The notes beneath the pieces are model-generated. The model searched no databases. It saw only the letters and a list, made by a program, of their open reading frames with translations, and had not been told where the DNA came from. Made by a program: the position numbers and the translations under genes. Shown here piece after piece: positions 36,687 to 45,787 of a DNA stretch of 64,000 nt (position 1 is the first letter of the stretch; each line of letters begins with the position of its first letter). Source of the DNA: Buttiauxella izardii (GTDB lineage: Bacteria; Pseudomonadota; Gammaproteobacteria; Enterobacterales; Enterobacteriaceae); NCBI RefSeq assembly GCF_003601925.1, contig NZ_QZWH01000020.1, positions 56,029 to 120,028 of the forward strand, read 5' to 3'.

Positions 36687-37699
36687 CGTTCACCCCTTTT
36701 GGTGGGAGTTAGTTCGGGCAATGGGACAGGATTCCAGAAGCGCTGCCAGACGTGGTGCAGATATAGCACGCTGCGCCACAGCAGGCGTCGTGTAAACCAG
36801 ATGAGTAGCGCCATCAGTACGATGGAGCCGATAATTAAAACGGTGCGCCATTGGCCGTCATCAGTGGTGCCGCGCAGTGCGGATTCACCGCCTGCGGCGC
36901 GAGCATCCAGCACTTGCAGGGTTGAGCCAGGCAGTTCAGCTAATTGCCACTGCTGAGTCGCCGTGTCCCACCAACGTAATTTAACCGGCGGAATGGTGAT
37001 GGTGCCTGCCTGGGATGGCAGATAACGCAGGGTTTCTACGCGCTGCGCCCCTTCGATTTCTCCCCGTCCCGTTTTCAGCATCGTGTTCACGGGCGTCAGC
37101 CGCTGGGTGTCGGTGCCTGGAATCGCATACAGCAATTGTGGAATTTGCGTCGCAACAATGCCGTTGGCTTTGACGGTCACGGTGCGTTCCACCACATCAC
37201 CCGCATGAAGCTTGTCGTCTTTGCTGGCGTGATACTGGGTGATTTTCTGGCTCAGCGTTAAGTTGCTGGCGGGCAGGAAGCGATCGGGCTGTTCCACGCC
37301 TTTCGGCCAGATGACTTCTTTTTTCAGCTCCGGCAATGGCACGGTGACTGGCGGCTGATTGGGTGATGTGAGTGTGATTTCCACCGCTGGCATGCGCAGC
37401 TCGCCCTGATCCCACGCGGTGATTTGCCGTTCAAGACGCACGCCGCTCCAGCTAATGCCATTTTTCTGGCGACTCAGCAGTTGGTTTGGCAACGGCGTGG
37501 TGAGCAACGAGCCATTCTCAATTTTAAAATCCGGCCATTCTGGCGGCGGGTTGAACCAGCTATCTGTCCAGAAAGTGATCGCAACTTTCACCGGCTGGCC
37601 GGGCGCGACATGCTCTGGCGCTTCCAGCTCACGCGTGATGTCCATCGCCGCCTGGGCAGGCAGCACCGCCAGCAAAAGCAAAATCAGCCAGGCTTTCAT
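36683..37699 (-). CDS. BatD-like membrane-anchored periplasmic protein
   Basis: A 338-residue protein with signal peptide (cleavage after QAA, residue 17), a beta-rich periplasmic part (about 20-270) and one C-terminal transmembrane helix near residues 285-305, followed by a short basic cytoplasmic tail. This architecture and the position after two VWA genes match BatD of Bacteroides/aerotolerance-type MoxR operons. Overlaps neighbours by 4 bp on both sides. Function of BatD proteins is not defined. Confidence 0.75.
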   Translation of the reverse strand: MKAWLILLLLAVLPAQAAMDITRELEAPEHVAPGQPVKVAITFWTDSWFNPPPEWPDFKIENGSLLTTPLPNQLLSRQKNGISWSGVRLERQITAWDQGELRMPAVEITLTSPNQPPVTVPLPELKKEVIWPKGVEQPDRFLPASNLTLSQKITQYHASKDDKLHAGDVVERTVTVKANGIVATQIPQLLYAIPGTDTQRLTPVNTMLKTGRGEIEGAQRVETLRYLPSQAGTITIPPVKLRWWDTATQQWQLAELPGSTLQVLDARAAGGESALRGTTDDGQWRTVLIIGSIVLMALLIWFTRRLLWRSVLYLHHVWQRFWNPVPLPELTPTKRGER

Positions 37700-39219
37700 G
37701 GCGTCTCCTCCGTGTTGGCGCGATAGAGGTTTTCCAGCAGGCCGGAGGGGGAAACTTCCAGATTTTCAAACCACTGATTTACCTGCGGGCTGCTGCTGGC
37801 GGTCTGTTCAATATCCTTCTGATTCACGCCCTGATCTTTCTTGAGATCGTGCTTAATTTCGTCCGGTTTATAGTCTTGTTCTTTGCCCTGGGCGGCCTGG
37901 CGGTCACGCTCTTTTTGGCGCAACTCCATGATGATTTTGGCGATGGCGGCGCGGTTTTTCTGCGCCATCTCCCAATCCGGGCGCAGGCTTAAAGCGCGGT
38001 CGTAGCTGTTGATCGCCTGCTGCCACTGTTTTTGTTGGGCGTAGCTGTTGCCCGTCCATAACAGCGATTCCGCGGTTTGCGGAGCCTGGCGAAATGCCGA
38101 AGTGGCGGCGACAAAATCTCCCGCCCGGTAATACGCGATGCCTTGCCACAGCGGGTCCTGGAAACGTTCCGCCGCCTTTTTATAGTCGCCTTTATTGAAC
38201 GCGATTTGCCCCTGCATATCCGGGCTAACCCACGCATCCTGCCAGGCGGCCTGGCTTTGCGGCATGTAGAGCAGCGGCACCAAAACAACCAGCCAGCAAA
38301 TCAACTGACGCCGTCCGAGCAGCAACAATAAAAGCATCGGGATCACCAGCAGATAGCCGCTGTTTTTCCAGTGCAGATCGCCACGCGCATTGTTTTGCGC
38401 ACTTACCGATTGTTGGATATGGCTGGCGAGCACCGACAAATCGCTGTCATCGCTGGTGACCAGCGTCACCGGAATGCCGCCGTCACGAATCTGGCTAAAG
38501 CGTTCGACGTTGAGGCGGGTATCAATGCCGCGCTGGGCGTAGCTTTCTGGCAATTCGCCACCGCGCGCCGTCCCCGGAACCCAGATTTGAATCGGCGCTT
38601 TAAGTTGCGTAAGCCAGGTGGCGTCTTGTGCGGAAACGGTATCGGCAATCAATATAATATTGCGCGGCATATTCGGCGTTTCTGGCATGTTTTTCAGCGC
38701 CAGGTCGATGGCCTGTTTCAGACCCGAACCTTCACCTTCCGGCAGTAAATTCGGGCTTTGCGCGTGTAAAAACAGCGAGTAAAACGTCGGGTCGGAGGTT
38801 AATGGCGTCGTCAGATACGCATGGCTGTTGTACACCACCAGGCCAAAATGCGTGCCGGTTGAGCGATTCATCAAGTCCATGATTTTGCTTTGCATCCGCT
38901 GATGGCGACTCGGCGCAAGATCCTGGGCGTACATCGCCGGATCTTGCTGTAAGACCACCATCATATTGCTTTGCTGCGTCAGGGCTGCGGGCAATTCACG
39001 TTGCCAGGTGGGGCCAGCCAGCGCGAACACGCCCAGCGCACAAAGCCACGGTAAAACCTGAGTCAGCTTTTTTTGCCGCCCGATAATCAGCGCTTTGGCG
39101 AACGGTTTATCCATAATCTGGTGCCAGGCGCTGCGTTGGCTGCTTGCAACAAACCACAGCAGGGCGCAAATCAGCAGGCCGAGCAGTCGCCACGGGTAAA
39201 CAAAATGGAAGTCGCTCAT
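37696..39219 (-). CDS. BatB/BatC-like protein: degenerate VWA domain fused to TPR repeats
   Basis: 507 residues. Two N-terminal transmembrane helices flank a short loop, then a von Willebrand A-like domain, a further transmembrane pair around residues 290-330, and a C-terminal part with TPR-type repeats (AESLLWTGNSYAQQKQWQQA, then INSYDRALSLRPDWEMA). The MIDAS metal motif DxSxS is absent: the matching position reads VVLQQDPAMYAQD. The frame is open to 39312, but the start at 39219 gives a 4-bp overlap with the upstream VWA gene and a sensible membrane N-terminus. Confidence 0.82.
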   Translation of the reverse strand: MSDFHFVYPWRLLGLLICALLWFVASSQRSAWHQIMDKPFAKALIIGRQKKLTQVLPWLCALGVFALAGPTWQRELPAALTQQSNMMVVLQQDPAMYAQDLAPSRHQRMQSKIMDLMNRSTGTHFGLVVYNSHAYLTTPLTSDPTFYSLFLHAQSPNLLPEGEGSGLKQAIDLALKNMPETPNMPRNIILIADTVSAQDATWLTQLKAPIQIWVPGTARGGELPESYAQRGIDTRLNVERFSQIRDGGIPVTLVTSDDSDLSVLASHIQQSVSAQNNARGDLHWKNSGYLLVIPMLLLLLLGRRQLICWLVVLVPLLYMPQSQAAWQDAWVSPDMQGQIAFNKGDYKKAAERFQDPLWQGIAYYRAGDFVAATSAFRQAPQTAESLLWTGNSYAQQKQWQQAINSYDRALSLRPDWEMAQKNRAAIAKIIMELRQKERDRQAAQGKEQDYKPDEIKHDLKKDQGVNQKDIEQTASSSPQVNQWFENLEVSPSGLLENLYRANTEETP

Positions 39220-40193
39220 GCTGTTTTCTCCCGCACAAAGCGTGTGACCGCGAGTAAAATCAGCAGCACCAGCGCCAGAAGCAGCGGCCACTGGAACAGC
39301 GGAATGTGCCACGACCAGCCGATAGATTTCACCTGTACCGGCGTGATGGCGTCGATCTCTTTCCAGACGCTATCGAGTGCCGCGCCAGAGCCTGCCGCCG
39401 TCCAGGATTTGCCCCCGGTAATGCGCGCAATATCCTGCATCAGCGGCAAATCGACTTTGTCATCACCCGTGCTGTTCAGGTCGCCAAAAGCGATGGTATG
39501 CACCTGAACGTGGTGCGATGCCGCCAGTTGCGCGGCGAGTGCGGGCGCTAACTGCGACGCGGTGTCGTTGCCGTCGGTGAGTAAAATCGCCAGTTTGCTG
39601 GCGTCTTTATTGGTGGTGCTGTCGAGCAGTTTCACGCCCACGCCTAATGCGTCACCGATGGCGGTTTGCTCGCCAATCATGCCGGGTGCGAGTTGGTTGA
39701 TGCGCGTTTGCAGCGCCTGTTTATCTTCGCTGACTGGCGCAAACGGCCAGGCGGAACTGGCAAAAATCACCAGCCCGATGCGGTCAGTTTTACGCGCCGC
39801 GACGAATTTGCGCACCGAATCCTGAACCGCCTGCAAACGGGTGATCCCGCCCTGCACATCGTTTTTGCCCATCGAACCCGAGACATCAAGAATCAGCACC
39901 ACATCGCGCATCGGTTTTTGAATATGCTGCGGCGGCGTCAGGTATTCCGGGCGCGAAAGGGCGGCGACCAACAAAATCCACACCAGCCAGAACATGATGC
40001 TGGCGAGTTTGCTGCTGCGTACCGGCTGGCTGTTGAGCTTCAGTTCATCGATTAATTCCGGCAAAAACGGCACGCGCACGTGCTCTTTGAGTTCGCGATC
40101 CTGCGGTAAAAAGTAACGGCCAATCAGCGGCAGGAAAATGAGTAGCCACGCCCACGGCCAGGCGAAATCCAGGCGGCTCAGAAACTCAGACAT
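39216..40193 (-). CDS. BatA-like VWA-domain membrane protein
   Basis: A 325-residue protein with N-terminal transmembrane segments near residues 10-28 and 60-80, a VWA domain carrying an intact MIDAS motif DVSGSMG (Asp103, Ser105, Ser107), and a C-terminal transmembrane helix. In MoxR operons such VWA proteins are thought to bind clients or metals and to cooperate with the AAA+ ATPase encoded upstream. It overlaps the DUF4381 gene by 8 bp. Confidence 0.87.
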   Translation of the reverse strand: MSEFLSRLDFAWPWAWLLIFLPLIGRYFLPQDRELKEHVRVPFLPELIDELKLNSQPVRSSKLASIMFWLVWILLVAALSRPEYLTPPQHIQKPMRDVVLILDVSGSMGKNDVQGGITRLQAVQDSVRKFVAARKTDRIGLVIFASSAWPFAPVSEDKQALQTRINQLAPGMIGEQTAIGDALGVGVKLLDSTTNKDASKLAILLTDGNDTASQLAPALAAQLAASHHVQVHTIAFGDLNSTGDDKVDLPLMQDIARITGGKSWTAAGSGAALDSVWKEIDAITPVQVKSIGWSWHIPLFQWPLLLALVLLILLAVTRFVREKTA

Positions 40194-40626
40194 AAGGCAG
40201 TTTCTCCAGCCAGTTTTTCAGTTGGGTTTGCAGGCGGGCGTTTTGGTTTGCGTCGAGTTGGTTATCCGGCTGGCAATATTTGGCGCTCAGTTGCTGGCGC
40301 AAATCGGTGTCGATTTCCACCTGCTGAAGGAGTTGTTCGGGAGAAAGCGTGTGGCTTATAAGGCTGCGCGGCTGGTGTATCAGCAGAATGCGTTTTATCA
40401 GTTCCAGCCAGCTATCGGCGCTGTGGGGTTGTTGCAAAGAAGCCAGTGCTTCACGACGCCACACATTGCGCCGCCAGCGTGCCAGGCGAAATAACCCGAA
40501 AATAATCAGCGCGATAAGCAACACGCCGCCCAGTACAAACCAGCCTGGCGGCAGCGGGAACCAGGAGAGACTTTGTGGAAGTGCCGGGCTTAACAGCTCC
40601 GGCACGCTAAATCCTTTCTCCAGCAT
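40186..40626 (-). CDS. DUF4381 single-pass membrane protein
   Basis: A 146-residue protein with one transmembrane helix (about residues 28-48, GWFVLGGVLLIALIIFGLF) followed by a basic, helical cytoplasmic part. DUF4381 proteins regularly accompany DUF58 and VWA genes in MoxR operons. Its ATG directly follows the DUF58 stop codon (TGAATG). Confidence 0.82.
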   Translation of the reverse strand: MLEKGFSVPELLSPALPQSLSWFPLPPGWFVLGGVLLIALIIFGLFRLARWRRNVWRREALASLQQPHSADSWLELIKRILLIHQPRSLISHTLSPEQLLQQVEIDTDLRQQLSAKYCQPDNQLDANQNARLQTQLKNWLEKLPYV

Positions 40627-41535
40627 TCAGACTCCCTTTTGTAGCTGTTTGAGAAGATCCTGCGCGACCACTATTTGATTCACGCGAATGCCAAGCCGTG
40701 TCAGTCGATTTTGTAAGCCCGATAACCGCGCCGTGACGCTTTGTTGAATCTCATCTTTTAGCCGTGGCGAAAGCGAAAATGCCGCTTCGTGGCCCTGATA
40801 ACTGGCGGCCAGATTGCCCTGCGTAGGAAGCGTCAAATGGAGATCGTCGAGGGTGACAAACGCGCTGATTTCGCAGCGCCGCCGGATTGCGGCGAGCAAG
40901 GCTTCAGTTGGCGCATCAAGATCGTGGAAATCGCTGATCACCGCCACCCACGATCCGCTGGGGATCAGATGGATAGCGTGTTGCAACACGCCAGAAAGCG
41001 AAACTGTGGCGGGCGTTTCGTCAGGATAACGTTGGGGTAGTTGTTGGTTGTATTGCAGCACGTCGTCGAGCACGGCGGGCAAGTTGGTTCTGGGGGCGCG
41101 GCATTTTTGCAGGCTGTAATTCGAGTCGCTGAACACCGCGCTGCCGATACGGTCGCCATCGTGCCAACTGCGCCATGCGAGCAAGGCCGCAATTTTGGCG
41201 GCGGCGACGGACTTAGTTTGCCCACGGGTGGCAAAAAACATGTCAAGCCGTTGATCGACAATCAAAAACACCGGGCGCTCGCGCTCTTCGTTGTACAGGC
41301 GGATCCACGGCGATCGCAGGCGCGCAGTAGCTTGCCAGTCGATCAACCGCACGTCATCGCCGGGTTGGTAGCGGCGCAGGCTATCAAAATTAAGTCCACG
41401 CCCTTGCTGGCGCGACACGCGTTCACCCGCCAGCGCACCCGGTGGAATTTGCCCCGGCGGGTTCGACAGCAGCCGCGCTTCACCTGCCAGCGCCATCAGA
41501 GTCTGGCGATCCACCTCCAGTGCGGCGCTATTCAT
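40627..41535 (-). CDS. DUF58 protein of the MoxR operon
   Basis: A 302-residue soluble protein with the DUF58 hallmark LRRYQPGDDVRLIDWQATARL (near residues 53-73), which precedes a VWA-like fold (FLIVDQRLDMFF). DUF58 proteins are nearly always adjacent to MoxR ATPases. Its start shares a base with the MoxR stop (TAATG). The function is likely as an adaptor for the ATPase, which is an inference from context. Confidence 0.88.
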   Translation of the reverse strand: MNSAALEVDRQTLMALAGEARLLSNPPGQIPPGALAGERVSRQQGRGLNFDSLRRYQPGDDVRLIDWQATARLRSPWIRLYNEERERPVFLIVDQRLDMFFATRGQTKSVAAAKIAALLAWRSWHDGDRIGSAVFSDSNYSLQKCRAPRTNLPAVLDDVLQYNQQLPQRYPDETPATVSLSGVLQHAIHLIPSGSWVAVISDFHDLDAPTEALLAAIRRRCEISAFVTLDDLHLTLPTQGNLAASYQGHEAAFSLSPRLKDEIQQSVTARLSGLQNRLTRLGIRVNQIVVAQDLLKQLQKGV

Positions 41536-42533
41536 TACGCCACCACTGCGTCGAGCAACATCCGAATCACGTCGTCTGCGGAAACGTTATCGGCGTTGGC
41601 CTGGTAACTGAGCATCAGGCGGTGGCGCAGCACAGCTGGGGCGACGAGCTTAATATCTTCTGGCAACACGGCATCGCGGCCTTCGAGCCACGCCAGTGCG
41701 CGTCCACAACGGTCGAGCGCTAAGGTGCCACGCGGGCTGACGCCAAAGGTAATATAACTGGCGAGCGTGTCGCTAGCGCCCTGCGGATGGCGGGTCATCT
41801 CCACCAGGTTCACGATGTAGTTTTCAATGGTTGGTGCGACGTAAACCGCCGAGATTTCCTGCCAGCAGGTCGCGATATCTTGTTGCGAGAGCATCAGGGT
41901 TTCAGGCAATTTTTCTGGCTGTTCCTTGGAGCTTGCAAGGTATTTTTGCTGCTGCTCGGAGCGCACCAGTTGCATTACTTTTTGCTCGTTCTCTTTGGAC
42001 GGGTAATCCACCAGAACTTTCATCAGGAAGCGGTCAAGCTGGGCTTCTGGCAAAGGCCAGGTGCCTTCTTGATCCACCGGGTTTTGCGTCGCCAGCACCA
42101 TGAAAATGCCCGGCAGCGGCCAGGTTTTCCCGGCGACAGTGACGTGGCGTTCTTCCATCGCTTCGAGCAAAGCCGACTGCACGCGAGCCGAGGCGCGGTT
42201 GATTTCATCGGCCAGAATAATATTGCCGAACACCGGGCCTGGGCGGAAGCGGAACTGGTCTTCTTCCCGCGTGGCGTTTTGCTGGTAAATCTCGCTGCCG
42301 GTAATGTCAGACGGCAGTAGATCCGGCGTGAACTGAATGCGGCGGAATTCACCTTCGACGTGTTTAGCGAGTTCACGCACCGCACGGGTTTTAGCCAGAC
42401 CTGGCAAGCCTTCGAGTAGCACGTGCCCGTCGCACAGTAAGGCGACAATCAACATGCGTACCAGCGATTCCTGACCCAAAACTTGTTGGTTCATACGCTG
42501 CTCAAGTTCGAGCAGTTTCTCTCTGTTTGTCAT
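41535..42533 (-). CDS. MoxR-family AAA+ ATPase
   Basis: A 332-residue AAA+ protein. Walker A is GLPGLAKT (residues 42-49), Walker B IILADEINR, and the sensor region includes VLATQNPVDQEGTWPLPEAQ. MoxR ATPases act as chaperones for maturing enzymes and envelope complexes, together with VWA proteins. Here it is coupled by a 4-bp overlap to the sulfatase maturase upstream and by one base to DUF58 downstream, which links sulfatase activation and the chaperone module in one transcript. Confidence 0.93.
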   Translation of the reverse strand: MTNREKLLELEQRMNQQVLGQESLVRMLIVALLCDGHVLLEGLPGLAKTRAVRELAKHVEGEFRRIQFTPDLLPSDITGSEIYQQNATREEDQFRFRPGPVFGNIILADEINRASARVQSALLEAMEERHVTVAGKTWPLPGIFMVLATQNPVDQEGTWPLPEAQLDRFLMKVLVDYPSKENEQKVMQLVRSEQQQKYLASSKEQPEKLPETLMLSQQDIATCWQEISAVYVAPTIENYIVNLVEMTRHPQGASDTLASYITFGVSPRGTLALDRCGRALAWLEGRDAVLPEDIKLVAPAVLRHRLMLSYQANADNVSADDVIRMLLDAVVA

Positions 42534-43825
42534 TTGCGCAATCCTGCAAAGTCACGTTTCAAAAGCGTAGCGAGACCGACAAGAATCGGCTCGGCGTAAT
42601 TGAAGAAAGCTTTGATGCCGGGGCACAGATAGTTCAGGCCTGGTTCGCCGTCTGGTGTGCGCACAAGGCGGTTTTTCGGGCATTCACCCCAGCATAATTT
42701 CAGGTACGGGCACTGCTTGCAGTATTCCGGCAGGGTGTCTTTTTTCCCCATGCCAAAGGCTTTCTGGCGTTCGGAAAAGGCCAGATGGGCGAGCTTGGTG
42801 TTTTCGATATTGCCTATCTGGTATTCGGGATAAACGTAGTGGTCGCAGGAATAGATATCGCCATTTTTTTCGATTGCCAGACCTTTGCCGCAAAACTCAG
42901 ACGCGGTACAAATCTGCGCGGGCATGCCCATGGTTTGCGCCACGGCGGTTTCGAACAGGTTAACCTGCACGCGGCCTAAATCGTTATTCACCCACTCTTC
43001 AAACACAGTTTTCAGGAAGGTGCCCCAGTCGTCCGGGTCAACGGACCAGTCGGTGACGATGGAATCCAGGTCGCCCGGTTTTGCGCGGCGTGTTCCAGTA
43101 ATCGGGATGGTTTCATCGCGCCAGAATTGCGGGGCGGTGACTTTGAAATCTACCGCTTCTACGCACGGGTTAAATTGCACGTAGGTTGCGCCCAGTTCTT
43201 TAGTGACGAAACGGTAAACTTCCAGCGGGAATCGAGCATTGGTGCGGTTGACAGTGACGAGCGCATTGAAAGGAACTTGATATTTTTTGAGCGCTTCGAC
43301 GCCTTTCATTACTTTGTCGAAAGTCGGTTTGCCGCTGCGCGTCACGCGATAGCGGTCGTGCAATTCTCGTGGGCCGTCAATCGACAGGCCAACCAGAAAA
43401 CGGTGTTCTTTGAGAAATTCAGCCCATTTATCGTTAATCAGCACGCCATTGGTTTGGAGGTCGTTTTCGACGCGTTGACCGGGCTTTTGGTACTGCTTCT
43501 GGAATTTGACGACTTTTTCGAAAAACTCCAGTCCCATCAAGGTCGGCTCGCCGCCTTGCCAGGAGAAAACTACTTGCTCGCCATCTTGCCCGTCGATGTA
43601 CTGGCGAATAAAGTTTTCCAGCACTTCGTCGCTCATGCCGGTGTGGCGGTCTTGATGCAGCAGATCTTCTTTGCTCAGGTAAAAACAGTAGGTGCAATCG
43701 AGGTTACAGGTGGAGCCGCTCGGCTTCGCCATAACGTGAAAACGACGCTTATATTCAGGGCCTTTGCCATCGTATTTTTCAGCTGACGGTAACGCTTTAA
43801 CCGGCAATGTGGTGCTGTATTTCAT
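42530..43825 (-). CDS. Anaerobic sulfatase-maturating enzyme (radical SAM/SPASM)
   Basis: A 431-residue radical-SAM enzyme with CNLDCTYC (Cys40, Cys44, Cys47) binding the first cluster, and a C-terminal SPASM domain with a series of cysteines in ASEFCGKG, IYSCDHY and YCKQCPYLKLCWGECPKN. Such enzymes oxidise a Cys or Ser of a sulfatase to formylglycine without oxygen. The substrate must be the sulfatase encoded just upstream, whose active-site residue is Ser. AtsB of Klebsiella and AslB of E. coli are relatives. SD AGGGGA precedes the ATG. Confidence 0.93.
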   Translation of the reverse strand: MKYSTTLPVKALPSAEKYDGKGPEYKRRFHVMAKPSGSTCNLDCTYCFYLSKEDLLHQDRHTGMSDEVLENFIRQYIDGQDGEQVVFSWQGGEPTLMGLEFFEKVVKFQKQYQKPGQRVENDLQTNGVLINDKWAEFLKEHRFLVGLSIDGPRELHDRYRVTRSGKPTFDKVMKGVEALKKYQVPFNALVTVNRTNARFPLEVYRFVTKELGATYVQFNPCVEAVDFKVTAPQFWRDETIPITGTRRAKPGDLDSIVTDWSVDPDDWGTFLKTVFEEWVNNDLGRVQVNLFETAVAQTMGMPAQICTASEFCGKGLAIEKNGDIYSCDHYVYPEYQIGNIENTKLAHLAFSERQKAFGMGKKDTLPEYCKQCPYLKLCWGECPKNRLVRTPDGEPGLNYLCPGIKAFFNYAEPILVGLATLLKRDFAGLRK

Positions 43826-43835
43826 GGCTATCCCC

Positions 43836-43865
43836 TAAAAAACCGGGCAGTTTCCCACCCGGTTG
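43836..43865 (-). terminator. Terminator-like attenuator between sulfatase and maturase genes
   Basis: On the minus strand AACCGGG-(10-nt loop)-CCCGGTT is followed by a T tract that runs into the maturase ribosome-binding site. All of it lies in the 47-bp gap between the two genes. It should terminate a fraction of transcripts and so give more sulfatase than maturase and Bat proteins. Confidence 0.75.
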
Positions 43866-43872
43866 ATGGTCA

Positions 43873-45462
43873 TTATTTATTGATACTAGAACCCTGTTCG
43901 ATCATCGCCGCAGCATCGGTGATGGTGAATGAGCCTGGTTTCTGGCGTGGTGGGAAATCTTTAAAGGTCGCCAGCATTTCTTTCACGTATTTCTGCGCGC
44001 CGCCCATTAGGAACATACGGTCGTAGAACCAGGTGTTGTAACCCATACCGTCTGAGCCTTTCTCCAGCGGGTCGATCTCCAGGTCGAAGATCATCGGTGC
44101 ACGTAGTTTGGTGAATGGATATTTCCAGACATCAATGCCGGTGTGTTCCTGGATCATGAAGTGCGCTTTCCAGCGGCCGTAGCGGATGGCCAGCAAGTCG
44201 CCGTCATCGCTCCAGTAGAAGAACTCTTTACGCGGGTCTTCACCTTTGCCTTGCAGGAAATCGAGCTGGTTGTAACCGTCAAGATGGACTTTGTAGGTCA
44301 TTGACGTGGTTTTGTAGCCTTTCAGCAGCTGTTCTTTGATGTCCGGAACGCCCGCTGCTGCAACCAGGGTTGGGAACCAGTCGTTACTGCCGAAGATGTC
44401 ATTAATCAAGGTGCCCGGTTTGATGTGGCCCGGCCATTTGATCATCGCTGGTACGCGGAAACCGCCTTCCCAGCCGGTGTTTTTCTCACCACGGAACGGG
44501 GTTTCACCCGCATCAGGCCAGGTCGCCGTCATCGGGCCGTTGTCGGTGGTGTAAACCACGATGGTGTTATCTTCAATGCCCAGATCTTTAATCTTCTGCA
44601 GCACTTCGCCGATCATTTTGTCGTGCTCTACCATGCCGTCGGCATACGTCCCAAGCCCGGTTGCGCCAATGCTGCCGTCCTTGAGGTGGGTTTTGTTGTG
44701 CATCCGCGTGGTGTTAAACCAGGTAAAGAATGGCTTACCGGCTTTGGTCTGGCGCTCCATGAAGTCGTTGTTGGCGGCCATGGTTTCTTCGTCAACGGTA
44801 CCCATACGTTTAACCGTAAGCGGGCCGGTATCTTCAATTTTGCCGTCGGCGGTGCTCTTGATGACGCCGCGTGGGCCAAATTCTTTACGGAATTCAGGAT
44901 CTTTCGGGTAGTCCGGGTTTTCGGGTTCTTCTTCAGCATTCAGGTGGTAAAGGTTGCCGAGGAATTCATCGAAACCGTGTGCGGTAGGCAGGAATTCATC
45001 GCGGTCGCCGAGGTGGTTTTTACCAAACTGGCCGGTGGCGTAACCGAGTTGTTTAAGGACGTTGGCGATGGTCGGGTCTTCTTTACTCAGGCCTTGCGGA
45101 GCACCTGGCATACCGACTTTACTCATCCCGGTACGGAATGGCATTTGCCCGGTAATGAAAGAAGAACGCCCAGCCGTCGAGCTTTGTTCTGCGTAATAGG
45201 AAGTAAACTTGGCACCTTCATTGGCAATGCTGTCAATGTTCGGCGTTTTATAACCCATGGTTCCTTGGTTATAGGAGCTGATATTCCAGTAGCCAATATC
45301 ATCACCGAAAATAACCACGATATTAGGTTTTGAAGCGTCTTGTTTCGGTGCATTTTCAGGTGAGGCAGTAGCGGGTGCTGCATTAGCAACGGACACGGCG
45401 CCAGACATTAATGTCAACATACTGGCTATCATTGTCCTTTTGAAAGGGACGTTGTTAAGCAT
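43873..45462 (-). CDS. Periplasmic Ser-type arylsulfatase
   Basis: A 529-residue sulfatase with a signal peptide (cleavage after ANA, about residue 28). Metal ligands begin with FGDDIGY (Asp54, Asp55). The activation motif is S95-T-A-G-R99, the S-x-A-x-R form in which Ser is converted to formylglycine, as in Klebsiella AtsA, instead of the usual C-x-P-x-R. It hydrolyses sulfate esters in the periplasm, releasing sulfate; the natural substrate is unknown. It is the promoter-proximal gene of the operon and its partner maturase follows. Confidence 0.93.
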   Translation of the reverse strand: MLNNVPFKRTMIASMLTLMSGAVSVANAAPATASPENAPKQDASKPNIVVIFGDDIGYWNISSYNQGTMGYKTPNIDSIANEGAKFTSYYAEQSSTAGRSSFITGQMPFRTGMSKVGMPGAPQGLSKEDPTIANVLKQLGYATGQFGKNHLGDRDEFLPTAHGFDEFLGNLYHLNAEEEPENPDYPKDPEFRKEFGPRGVIKSTADGKIEDTGPLTVKRMGTVDEETMAANNDFMERQTKAGKPFFTWFNTTRMHNKTHLKDGSIGATGLGTYADGMVEHDKMIGEVLQKIKDLGIEDNTIVVYTTDNGPMTATWPDAGETPFRGEKNTGWEGGFRVPAMIKWPGHIKPGTLINDIFGSNDWFPTLVAAAGVPDIKEQLLKGYKTTSMTYKVHLDGYNQLDFLQGKGEDPRKEFFYWSDDGDLLAIRYGRWKAHFMIQEHTGIDVWKYPFTKLRAPMIFDLEIDPLEKGSDGMGYNTWFYDRMFLMGGAQKYVKEMLATFKDFPPRQKPGSFTITDAAAMIEQGSSINK

Positions 45463-45787
45463 CTGTGGAACTCCGGTCGTTTAAGGGACTTAGTGAGTAT
45501 AGTCAAGGGCTGAAACTCGCCATTACATTTTGAATTCATATGAAAAGTTGCTGAATAAAGGGGATGTGATTGTTCTTAAACAAAAAAATCGAGGTTTAAT
45601 AGCTAACTGCTTGAATTTAAATAAATGACTGTATATACGGTAGCATTTGAACTCAAGGAACGCTTAAGTAAGTCATTTAAATTTAAACGATATAAAGAAA
45701 AGTTTTTCAGCAGAACAAGGGAAACAGGAAGGAATAACCGAGCAAAAAAGGTTTTGCCCGGCTGTCATGATTTTGAGGGATGGATGA
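45463..45787. other. Intergenic region upstream of the sulfatase operon
   Basis: 325 bp between the sulfatase start and the end of the GGDEF gene, which points the same way. It is AT-rich and must contain the operon promoter. On the minus strand CCCTTGACTATACTC near 45500 contains TTGACT and TATACT, but they overlap and are not spaced as a normal sigma-70 pair. I see no convincing gene or repeat. Confidence 0.4.
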
